From: Dipteris shenzhenensis
Lineage: Eukaryota; Polypodiophyta; Polypodiopsida; Gleicheniales
Strand: one strand, 5' to 3'
Length of the DNA: 64,000 nt
Assembly: GCA_047967505.1 (NCBI GenBank)
Contig: CM106538.1
The number at the start of each line of letters is the position of its first letter. Position 1 is the first letter of the stretch. Both the position numbers and the translations under genes were made by a program. Below, piece by piece: positions 53,701 to 64,000 of the stretch. Below the pieces are notes generated by a model that did not search any database, had not been told where the DNA came from, and saw only the letters and a list, made by a program, of their open reading frames with translations.

Positions 53701-56440
53701 TTCCTATTTTTTATATAGACTTCAAAGTGTTTTAGGCTTTCAAGTTATTATAGTGCACTAGTATTGGATTACTTTGAGAAGATGGACTTGTTTATAGCCA
53801 TAGTCTACAATGGAAGTCGAATGCTAAGGCTAGGAAATCAGACTGATTACATGCCACAATCCAAGGACATATTTTTGTTAGTGGAGCATGAACAATCTTT
53901 ACGTTGAATAAAAAGAAATTTTACTCTTTTTATATATGCATTGATGTATATATTTTTAAGTTGGATTACCTTGAGAAGCCAGACTTGTTTGATAGCAATC
54001 GATTGGGGATGGAAAACAAATGCACTGATTGCATAATACAAGGAGGGGAAGTACATGAATTAGCGAGACATACAAAAATGATAATTCATGATTGATTATG
54101 ATTAAGTTTAGGTTATAATTATGTTAAGAAGACTAGAGCTCCAAGCTTCTTGGAAGAATTGAAAAGAGGGCAAGCATCCAAATACTATCTAATGTGTACA
54201 TGTGATTCTTTGTTTTTTGGGTCTTTGTAACCAACAGGAATATATATTTGGTTTGCATCATAGGGGAATGGAGGTTTGCAAAACATTGTTTAGAAGATAT
54301 TGTACAGAATAAGGGACACAAATGTAACCATGCTATAGGGATTTGATCTTCATGATAAAAAGGAATGAAAAAGTATATCGAATGAATCTATTGTGGTCAA
54401 ATACCTAGTATGGGATTGTGTAAGAAAGGGGAATAGGTGAACATGTTATACCCTTAGTTATTGACCTTCCATTTTTCTCTCTTTGACTAGTCTATATTTT
54501 CTTAATAAGAATTCGTGCTTGAACCACAAAAACACATTTTAGGTTTGTAGTGTACACTGGATTTAATATACAATAATTAGTTGAGAATAAATTTTAATAT
54601 TTTCTTCATATTTTAGGGATAACAATGACAAACTGGTTGTGAAGCCTATCTTCTCCATGATGTGAATAAAAGTTCTAACTTTGTTCTACGTGGATGCTGG
54701 CAGGTGGGTTGGTTTGCTTCCAACCTTAAGATAGCAAATGAGAAGGATTATGGTTAAACATAGATGATACATATGTTTCTTAAACCTTTTACTTCACTTT
54801 TTTGGATTTAACATGTTGAATTGTTTTTTTGAAGATCCACTATGTATTTCTGGGTGACGAGGTTTTTTTGGGTAGATGATTTAATAGTTAATATTTTGAT
54901 ACATAAGCAAATAGTATCTATTGATACTCCAACATTTTTCCTAAAATATTGGTTTCAGAAGTTCTGGCTTAGAGATAATGGAAATCAACATGAAACCTAA
55001 TAGATGATGAGGAATCACTCAGTTTGGGAATCAATGATTAAAGCTATAAATCCCTTTTAAAGCCAGTACTACTTCTTTGGACAAGGATCCATTAGAGGCA
55101 AGGAGAAGGATTCAATGGCTCATAGAAAGCTTAAGGAATGAGGATCTAGTTGACAATGCATGTAAGATGGGGTAAGTAGGCTTCATAGCTAATGCACAAT
55201 AGTTATCTATGTTTTTCCAATATAAGCTAGTTAAAAACAATTAATAATACATTTCTTTATATCCATTCCATGCTCCTTGCACAACTAGAAATTCCCCAAG
55301 TCCTTTCCCTCCATAAGTCAAGAAATCTCTAGCTTATATTCTCCTACAATATTATCCAATTAATTAATCTTATCTTAGCCTCTCCTTTACCTTATAAGTA
55401 TTAAAGACATCATCAATTATGGGATAAATTTCTATCATTAAAAACATGTTATAGTATTAATCCATGTAGTCACCATATTTCTATTATGATGTTCACAAAA
55501 GTTTTGTAACTCCCTGTGTGGAAACAAGTTTGAACTTTTATAAAGGCAAATACTAGGTGGTTATTCATACTGGTCATGGCTCTAAGTTATCTTATAGAAC
55601 TTGAAAGTCAAATTTAAGGTTCATATTTGCTAACAACTAAGGTTGGTAGTCAGAGTTTGGGTCTACTATTCCTTATGTCAATAACTTCTTTTTCTTGAAA
55701 AAAGTAAACCATTTAGTTTCAGACTAATGCAACCAACATCGGAGATAATTTTAGCATTCAACTCATGGCATACAAATGTCACATATTGACTATGCCAGGT
55801 TCTATTCCCTTGTTTGTACTTCATGTGCCAGCCATCATCATATATGATCAAGAAATAAAAAAAAACTACTTAAATATTAGTATGATTGTCACAACACCTA
55901 GAAAATTCAAAGGAAAATGTGCTCATACAGATCCCTAGCAGTTATCAATATGCTATGTTGTAGTTTGCACGTACATGTATACCAACAAAAACATAAAAGA
56001 TAATCATACACTGGTTTATACATTCACCAACACCATTCGAGTGTAATACCTATGCTAGTAGGTTGGGAAGTGGTTTGCAATGAAAGAAGGAGGCTTGAAT
56101 AAAGCTAGCCTAATACATATCTGGTAGCCACTCGGATGGAGTTGTTAGCGTCTTATTGTTTCCTTCCATATTCCCTTGATTTTGAGTGAGAAATAAAGGT
56201 CCACAAAGCCTTTGAGGAAAAGAGAAGTTGGAGTTGAGCTTTGATAAGTCATTGGCAGCATCATTTTTATTGAAGAGGGGAATCTACTTACCTGCCACCA
56301 TCCAACAACCAAAATAGTGAGAACCAGTTTTAAATTTAGTTGGGAAGACAGGTGTCATAGACACCCCTCCCTTGTTATCAGAGTCCAAATAAAAATCAAT
56401 GCTTTGCCATACACTTTATGTAATATTAGGGTAGCAAGAT
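53700..56440. other. AT-rich intergenic stretch
   Basis: No gene, RNA or transposon recognised. Confidence 0.5.
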
Positions 56441-57371
56441 CAGTCTAGAGGTTAAAGAGAGAAAATAATGAACCTTATAAAAGGAAGGGGGTGAATTTTT
56501 GACATAGAATAATAGAAATAATGGGGGAAAAAAAGGGTTTTAAGAGAAAGGGATTTTAACAAAAGGAGGGAGGGGGGGGAGTAGTAAAAAATGGGCTAAG
56601 GAAGTAAAAAATAATATTAGTAATTAAAAAAAGGGGGGAAGTTAGATATAGGAAATTAAGGGGGGCACAAAAAAGGGGGGGGGGAGGAAAAAATTATTTA
56701 ATGGGGATAGAAAAAATTGGGATAACTAGGGAGGGAAAAGATAGGTAGGGTCATGAATTAAGATAAAAGAAAAAGAGGGGGGGGGAAATGAGCACAAGGG
56801 ATGAGCATGAGTATCAGAAATAAGTAAGAGAGGGGGGGGGTTGGGGGAATTAGATATAGGAAATTAAGAGGGGCACAAGGGGGGGGGGGGAACCCATGTG
56901 TAAAAAACAAGGGGAAACCCCACGTGAAAAAAGGGAAGTTGTAATGAGGCAAGAGATGACCTATGAGTCCAAGTTTTACAAGAGGATTAGATGAGGTTTG
57001 AAGGTCGTGGAAGGTGCACGAGGGCCGAGACATACTGGCAAGAGGTGACGTAGTCGAACTGCATATATCAAAGTAAGAGAAGAGGCTTGGCCACAGGTGT
57101 GGCATAACAGCAGAGGCCGCCATGCAGCACAGTAATAGAGGCTGGTGTCACAGTACATCCAGGGCTATTGTCTTGTATGAAATCTTTCAAGCATTAATAG
57201 AAGGTTCCTTTCTTTGAAAAAAAAAAGTAAGAGACTTAAGAAATTTTAGGGAAAATTAGGAAAATTTAGGAAAGACTAGAATTCAATACTTAGTAGAAGG
57301 GATGAATAGGTAAAATAGGGGGGGTTTGGGGAAAGAGAAAGAGGGGGTTTTTGGGAGAGAAATGAAGAGAC

Positions 57372-57410
<39 letters not shown>

Positions 57411-57446
57411 TATAGAGAGAGAGAGGGTAGAGAGAGATAGATGGAG

Positions 57447-57529
<83 letters not shown>

Positions 57530-57660
57530 AAAATAAAGGAGATTGAGAAGAAAAATACGTGGAAAATTAGAGACAAATTAAGGGGAAAATAAGGGAGTTT
57601 GAGGGAAAAGAAATTAGGGAAATTAAGGGAAAATATAGAAAAATTAGAGGAGTGTGGTTA
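56440..57660. repeat. Purine-rich low-complexity region with G-runs and GA microsatellites
   Basis: The plus strand is mostly A and G, with many runs of 7-11 G, long A runs, and GA runs at about 57375-57407 and 57450-57526. Interrupted at about 57000-57231 by a LINE-tail-like piece. Confidence 0.85.
57100..57231 (+). mobile_element. LINE 3' end fragment with A tail
   Basis: TTTCAAGCATTAATAGAAGG then CTTTGAAAAAAAAAA, the same ending as the LINE at 19633-19676. The start of the fragment is uncertain. Confidence 0.6.
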
Positions 57661-57753
57661 CACTAGGGAGTGAAAAGGACAAAATAGGATTGGTTGTCAA
57701 AGGATTTATAAAGTAAAGAAAAGTAAGTTGCAAGGACAAAAGAGAAAATGAGA

Positions 57754-57756
<3 letters not shown>

Positions 57757-57792
<36 letters not shown>
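57757..57792. repeat. GT microsatellite
   Basis: About 18 uninterrupted GT units. Confidence 0.95.
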
Positions 57793-57793
<1 letters not shown>

Positions 57794-57799
57794 CATCCT

Positions 57800-60190
57800 A
57801 ATTCTCTATCTTTTTTTTTTTTCAAAGTCAATCACAATAAATGAAAGCAATCGAAGTCCATTCCAAAATAATTCAAAGGAGCACTTATAACATTGAGAAA
57901 AAGGATTATATTATTAACAGAGTCATTTTCTCTACAACTTCATCCATATAATTTCATGCTGTTGGTGTTACAAAATAACTAATGATCATGATATAAAGTA
58001 TGAATCTCAAGGTTAAAAGCTACCTTGTGTTTGAAATTATCATAATCAAAATCCCTCTCTACAAGGAAAGGGAAATTAGGTGAAAAAAAGTATAGAAACC
58101 TGCTACAAGCTATTTTGCAAAGGTCCTTCCCATCTATGAATTTTCAACATTTTAACAAATTGATCCAAGTTGCCCAATCATACAAAATCTCCCATTTTTT
58201 CTAGTTGTCCTTTCAGTTTTAATCAAACAAGCTAGGCTAGTAAGCCTTTTTAGGTCAATATATAAAGGATATATCATGTTAATATGATCAGTAATGGTAG
58301 TTTTTTTAGGAATTGTCATATACATTAACTCCCAAGCAAATATGACTAATGAGGGTATTGCACTATCTCTTATGGTTTTACCCAAGTGTTTGGGAGTTCC
58401 ATTTGAGAGGACAAGTCCCTTCAAGAGTCTTGCTGCTGCCAAAATAGTTCTCATAAAGGTCGGTAGGATTAGTGCATCCAAAGGTAAGGTGTTTGGTTGC
58501 CAACATCAATCCAATCTCCCATATTGTCATGTACAATTTGTAGATCCACACATAAAATTTCTCCTTCCCTTGTTGCAAACACCACATGCACATGTGTATT
58601 GTGTCCCATGGAGACTAGATTCTTTCTACTGCATGTAATTGAATGCTTCTTTCAAAAAAATCATTCACACATATGAAACACAACAACAATTGTATCAATC
58701 CTTCAACCTAAGAACAAAGAAGCACTTGAGGCCCTCAAAGGATCTTTGACAAATCTTGATCTATGGCTAGCGGGTCTTGAATCTTTTAAAGAACTCCACC
58801 TACCACAAAACAAATATCAGGTAATAGTATCTTGGACTTGGTGGTTTTATGTGTACATTCTCTTGCAAGGTGCTAGTAAATCATGATGTTGGACTAATAC
58901 CAGTGTGTACCTCTATGCTTTGTGCATGCATTGGTTTAGTATCAGCATGGATGTGTTAATGGGTTGCTCCAATTACCACATGTCTTAACATGGGTTTGCT
59001 TCAATGGGTTGCTTCAAGGCAAGATTCCATTAAGCTTGGAACACATTATGTAGACAACACAATATTGAGACCTCAAGACACATTATGTTAATACCTCAAA
59101 AAGTGTTTAGATGTATTTTCAAATGTTGGAAGATCAATTTACATGACTCATAATCTTACTTGGAAAAAGATCTCCAAGTCACAAAACCATATAAAATGAT
59201 GGTGAAAACTCATGACAACAAAGTGGATACACCGTACTTGGTCGGATGGTTCAACAAATTGAAACCTATGCCTACAAGATGTGGTATAAAATCCAGTAGA
59301 TGCATAAAACTATTTGACAAATAGAACATAAAAATGAATCATCATACCCACTTGAAGCACCTTTATTAGAATAGGTTGATAAAATATAACCACAAGATTT
59401 TCTATTGCTCTTTGATCCATGAACTCTTGACGTAAATGCAAGTTCATGGTGTTCAAGGTTCTCACTCTACCTATAGAGTCGTGACTATTTAGTGCATGTT
59501 TTTCTATCATTACACCTTGCAATCCAAGATGTCCTTGAAATGAGCTACAATCTCATCATATATTTTCTTGTATCACTCTTCAAAGTCTCTTGTGCTCCCA
59601 CCAATGCATTTGAGAGTATCTCCTGTGTCACTGCAATATGAATCCAAAGTTCCATGCATTTTTTGTTATATAATGAGAACTCTACTCCACAAAGTGCAAA
59701 AGCAACATGTTTGCAAAGTACACAAGCACGTCCCATGGTGGGGGTTCTTTTCCATATACAGCAATGCATATATCTGTGCTTGAGCCCAGACTTATGAGTG
59801 ATGATAGTTGGTGATATTCCATCTCCCATGCTTCTCAATCGGCTATAAACCTAAATTCAAATGCCAAATAGCTCTTCCACTTCTAGTTGCTAGATAGATA
59901 AAACCTCATCCTAGACACCAAGTTTTTATTGTACTTAAAATTTATGCTAGCAAAATCTATCCACTATGTGATGTATTGGGTAGTGTCTGGCAAACCTTAT
60001 GGAGGTGCAAGGGCAAAATTGTGAAGGTGCTCATAGCATGCATAAATTCGTAGGTGTTCTCTTGCCTATCTTCTAGCTTTTTCATCACTTGGTGGCTCAT
60101 CTCCATGTAAAATTCTATCAAGTTGTGTGAAGTAGGCCCTTATTGGTACACTTATCCGTGCCATGCATGAAGTGCATTGTAGGCAATGTA
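57800..60190. other. No recognised gene
   Basis: A 114-codon plus frame (58294-58638) and a 97-codon minus frame (59545-59838) are the longest. Neither shows a motif I know, and I do not call them genes. 58700-58830 also has an open stretch without a known match. Confidence 0.4.
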
Positions 60191-60200
60191 TTTTGCACTC

Positions 60201-60220
60201 ATATATATATATATATATAT
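60201..60220. repeat. AT microsatellite
   Basis: About ten AT units just outside the palindrome. Confidence 0.9.
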
Positions 60221-60397
60221 GTCATGATTATTCATGATGTGTTGATAATATTTCATCATGGTTACACATTTCCAAACTTGTGCATGCATTTAAATAGACA
60301 TACATGTGTTAGTAGTTGAAATGTAAAATGCTATATGCTTCATGCATTGAGATTATTTATATATATATGTAAAATGCTATATGCTTCATGCATTGAG

Positions 60398-60437
<40 letters not shown>

Positions 60438-60569
60438 CTCAATGCATGAAGCATATAGCATTTTACATTTCAACTATTAACACATGTATGTCTATTTAAG
60501 TGCATGCACAAGTTTGGAAATGTGTAACCATGATGAAATATTATCAACACATCATGAATAATCATGACT
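60221..60569. repeat. Long palindrome (hairpin/foldback) with AT centre
   Basis: The left arm starts GTCATGATTATTCATGATG at 60221 and the right arm ends with its complement at 60569. Arms of about 135 bp (60221-60356 and 60434-60569) pair with few mismatches. The left side also holds a second copy of the inner ~35 bp (TGTAAAATGCTATATGC), and an AT run of about 35 bp forms the centre. No coding capacity. Confidence 0.93.
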
Positions 60570-61589
60570 GTAACAAAATGATGCTACACTATATAATGCA
60601 ACATGATGACGCTACATGATATGATGCTATATGATGCATGGTCTTGCTCGTGCTTGGGACTTTGCTCTGCCCAATTCTTAGTAGTATCTTGAGATTAATA
60701 CTTCAGTTTTCTAAAGGTCTTTCTATGCTCCTTGGAAATGTCTTGCACCACTTCCCAATCAACGATTCCAGCTCAACATGCACCATTTGGAGTAAAATCA
60801 AGCAAGATCTTGCTAGGGTGCAAGTATGTATAGAACCATTGAGCCTTATGCAAGCATGCTAGTCTAGTGAGGAAACCATGGATCAAATGGTGCACATTAG
60901 GCAAGAAAAGAAGCTGATTCTCTTTACCACGTCTTCTTTTGTGATTGCATCCTCTAGCTTGCCTACTACCTTTGCCCTTGTATTTGCACCTCCCTTCAAT
61001 GAAGCATCAACATAACACTTGAAGGACCCTTCATCAAATGTCAACATGAGGGAAAACTAAAGTATGCTCCCACAATTGAAGAATGGTATGATGGTTAAGA
61101 TGGCCTCCTCTTTGGTCGCAACAATAACCCGAACAAGGACAAAGTGTGTTATCTGCATGGCCACCTGTCTTTGTGCTTATCATCTATGAGTCTCAATGTT
61201 TCCCTTGTACCACTTGCTGTCACACCATTTGTGTTGTAATGGGCTAGGACAACCTAGTAGATGAACCCAATGTATAATCTCACATGTCCTAGATCTAATC
61301 TTTTCATTGATATGGATCTCCTTCTTTCTGATGGCTATCACAGAAGTCACATACCTTATGTGACTAGCTCATTGTTGAACCTTTTATGCTTCACATTCTT
61401 ACACTTTCCCTTTAAAGATGGCATTGCCCCTCTCCTCAACCTACTTGGTTTCCTCCTCTACCATACCAAACATTAATGTTAACTTTTTCTCCCAACTCTC
61501 AATCATGAGGGTTTCTTGTTAGATCATAGGACTCTACGTTTATGCACAACCCATATTCCATACTATCATTGGAATTTGTGATGCGCTGA
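60570..61589. other. No gene recognised
   Basis: Short chance frames only. Confidence 0.4.
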
Positions 61590-61765
61590 TGCACATGATT
61601 TTATCCATGCATGACGTATGAAACATGCATTAATGTATGAAGCAATTCAAGTTATGAATGCACAAGTGCATTTAAGACATATGAAACATGCATGAATGAT
61701 TTAAGTTGCAAATACAAAATTGCATGCATTTAGTGCACATGTCTCATAGGATGCAAAATTGCATG
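61590..61765. repeat. CATGCAT-rich direct repeat, copy 1
   Basis: Matches 62042-62160, with an extra ~63 bp inside, bounded by two TATGAAACATGCAT copies. Confidence 0.85.
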
Positions 61766-62041
61766 TTGCTTTCTCAAATTTAGTAACCTATCTGTGCCCA
61801 TTATTGTGTCCTCTATCTCTCTCCCTCAAACATACTATTTATCTACTCTAGCAATTGCTCTCGAAGCACTTACTTAACAAGCTTGCATTGTGCCTTTGTT
61901 AACATAGGACCGAGCTTGCACTTAGAGCTGGTATAACTTTGACTTGAATGGACATCCTCCATGATGCTCAACTAACATACCATATGTGCATATGTAATGT
62001 GCATTCGTTAGACATGTTACTTATAGCACATGATAACACAT

Positions 62042-62160
62042 GCACATGATTTTATCCATGCATGACGTATGAAACATGCATGAATGATTTAAGTTACAAA
62101 TACAAAACTGCATCTGTGATAGTGCACCTGTCTCATAGGATGAAAAATTGCATGTTGCAT
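62042..62160. repeat. CATGCAT-rich direct repeat, copy 2
   Basis: GCACATGATTTTATCCATGC through GCATGTTGCATG; the shorter form of 61590-61765. Confidence 0.85.
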
Positions 62161-63190
62161 GCATGCAGCATGATACACAAGCCATTTTTATATATTCAAA
62201 TGAAGAAATGACAAAAAAATCTCGCTTCAAGAGATTCCAAGTACCTGCGCCTAAGAAGAAGTCTCATCTAGTCCCCTGCCTTGTGAGCACTAGAACTATT
62301 CGCATTTGGATGGTCCCAAAAGAAGAGGTGACAATTAGATATTCATAGATTTTGATTGTGAAGACAATTGATGTGGCATTATCCACCACATGTCAATAGC
62401 TCCTCCCCATCCTATGTACACCTAAAGTTTGAAGTAAAATTTCTTTCTACCTCTACATATTGCCAAAGTAAAATCCCAAGTCTTTTAGCCCTTCAAAACT
62501 TATTTTGTTACCAAAAGCACTTACTAGTGTGATGTTTATAGTAGAACTTTGTAGCCTACAAATGCCACATCTTCAACTAGAACCATCACATGGAGCCACG
62601 TCCTGTAGTAGAAATCAACATGACAAGTTATAGCCAACACATATGCCATGCGTCCTATGTTATGAACCAACATAATTGTAGTAGCAATGCACTCTAGGTG
62701 GCACGATTTCTTTAATGAATCAACATTACCTTATAGCAAGGTAAGAGTTTGTATAGAGAGGATGGCTAGGTAAAAATCTCATGTTTTCTAGAAATTAGGA
62801 CCTATCAACATGATGCCATTACTCAAATTTGATGCCACTTAAAAGATTCAATAAGTATCTCAACTAGTACATGCCATTATGACCGCACCATTGATTTTGT
62901 AATCTCAACTAGCATTGCTCTTGCAGCATGCCCCCAAAATAGTTCCATGATTAGATATGCCTAATCATGCTTTCACCACAAACCCCTCGATCTAGATCCA
63001 CTTTTCTAGCATTGAGCTCTCTACTTTCTCATGTCAAACTTCCTAGAAGAGGAACAAGTACGTATTAGTGGCCATGGACTCTGGAATGAAATGGGTGGTG
63101 GAGGCATGGGTTCCAAGAGTCCACTCCCATAGCGTAATATTCACTCAAGTATGTGAGGCCTAGCCTTCTCCTCTCACTCTACATCTCTCC
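62161..63190. other. No gene recognised
   Basis: AT-rich, no motif on either strand. Confidence 0.4.
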
Positions 63191-63192
63191 AT

Positions 63193-63338
63193 AAATTTTA
63201 TCTCTTTACAAATGTCTCCCCCTCTCCTTCCTTGAACTTTATCCCCTTGCTATCACATCCATCCAAATTTTATCTCTATAAAAATGTCTCCCCCTCTCCT
63301 TTTTTGAACTTAATCCCCTTGCTATCACATCCATCCAT
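63193..63338. repeat. 72-bp tandem duplication
   Basis: AAATTTTATCTCT starts at 63193 and 63265. Both copies contain ATGTCTCCCCCTCTCCTT. Confidence 0.9.
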
Positions 63339-63468
63339 CATTCACAACCATCTATAATTTCTCTTATTGGTTGTGAAAATTATTTCCAATTGCCTTTATA
63401 ACTATCCCAACTCATTGATACAGTCATTATTTTTCTCCTTTATGACTTCATAGAGTCCCCAGTTTGCA

Positions 63469-63600
63469 AAAGGATGTTTCCATATTTTAGATGATGCTAT
63501 GACAAAGGGGTGTTTCCATATTTAGGTGATGTCATGCCAAAGGGATGTTTCCTTTAGGCAATGATGTGCCAAAGGGAAATTTCCATTGAGGTGATGCAAT
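63469..63600. repeat. 35-bp tandem repeat, about four decaying copies
   Basis: Units start AAAGG(G) at about 63469, 63504, 63539 and 63572, with the TGTTTCCATATTTTAG theme becoming shorter and more mutated. Confidence 0.8.
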
Positions 63601-64000
63601 GGACACCTTCACTAATTTCTCCTTAAAATGTTATATCTTTTGTGAATCTCAAAGGTGGCTTGAGATGCTCTCCTTTTCCTTGGGTAGTGTTGATTGGTAT
63701 AGTTAGCCTCCCTCAGTTCCATGTTTGGACTTCGTGGCCTCGTAAACTTAGTGTCCTTTAATGTCACCAACTTATTAATCCCCATGGAATTCATGGTGGA
63801 TTTCGTACATCTCTAGAGTTAACAAGACTTTGTAGGCCATGGATTTAACGTGGCTTAGTGGCCATGTAGTCTTGTGTCTCCACTTCAACTTTATGGGCTC
63901 CATGTTTTAGCTTTCTGGGCTCCCAAATTAGAGGTGCACTTAGTGGCCCTCAAAGTTTCTCCATGGAATTTGTGGTAAAACTCTTAATTTTAGACTTAAT

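Noticed and set aside
53279-53735. Overlapping 104-122 codon frames in the GC-rich patch
   Set aside because: Three frames are open at once because of few stops in GC-rich repeats; no motif.
57283-57576. 97-codon Leu-Ser repeat protein
   Set aside because: It is only the reverse-strand reading of a GA microsatellite.

Overview
This is plant nuclear DNA. It has few genes and many transposons. Three things support a land plant: Ty1/copia elements primed by initiator-Met tRNA, L1-type LINEs with a zinc-knuckle ORF1, and a plant-specific ATL-type RING-H2 gene. The host gene with the clearest story is a phosphoinositide 3-kinase whose activation loop looks class I. Flowering plants are generally described as having only class III (Vps34), so I lean to a non-flowering land plant with large introns (fern or lycophyte type). 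That species guess is an inference.

Layout. 1-2790: two pieces of minus-strand LINE, with internal tandem duplications. 3270-22011 (+): seven exons coding the last ~297 residues of the PI3K, ending at its stop codon. All inner splice sites are GT-AG with matching phases. Between exons 2 and 3 lies a ~17.1 kb intron. It holds a 26-bp minisatellite, a dispersed purine-rich repeat and a LINE (about 7569-19676). That LINE was itself split by a copia element (7918-13285) with 171-bp LTRs and a 5-bp target duplication. 22012-26918: a decayed minus-strand copia 5' end and three copies of a local repeat. 26934-29262: a 5'-truncated minus-strand LINE with a 15-bp target duplication. 30360-31067 (-): a single-exon ATL RING-H2 ubiquitin ligase gene.

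31068-37190 shows no recognisable gene. 37190-40290 carries decayed RT pieces of a second LINE type and of a Ty3/gypsy element. 42370-46767 is a decayed plus-strand copia element with its 3' LTR start. 47231-53380 is a nest: an LTR plus leader of the same family as the intronic copia, broken by another copia element that keeps a full-length 1373-codon gag-pol frame but shows no 5' LTR. 53390-64000 is gene-poor: a GC-rich patch, 1.2 kb of purine-rich low complexity with long GA and GT runs, a ~350-bp palindrome with an AT centre, and several short tandem repeats.

Only two host genes are supported, the PI3K and the ATL ligase. Nothing in the sequence links them. Everything else recognisable is transposon or repeat.
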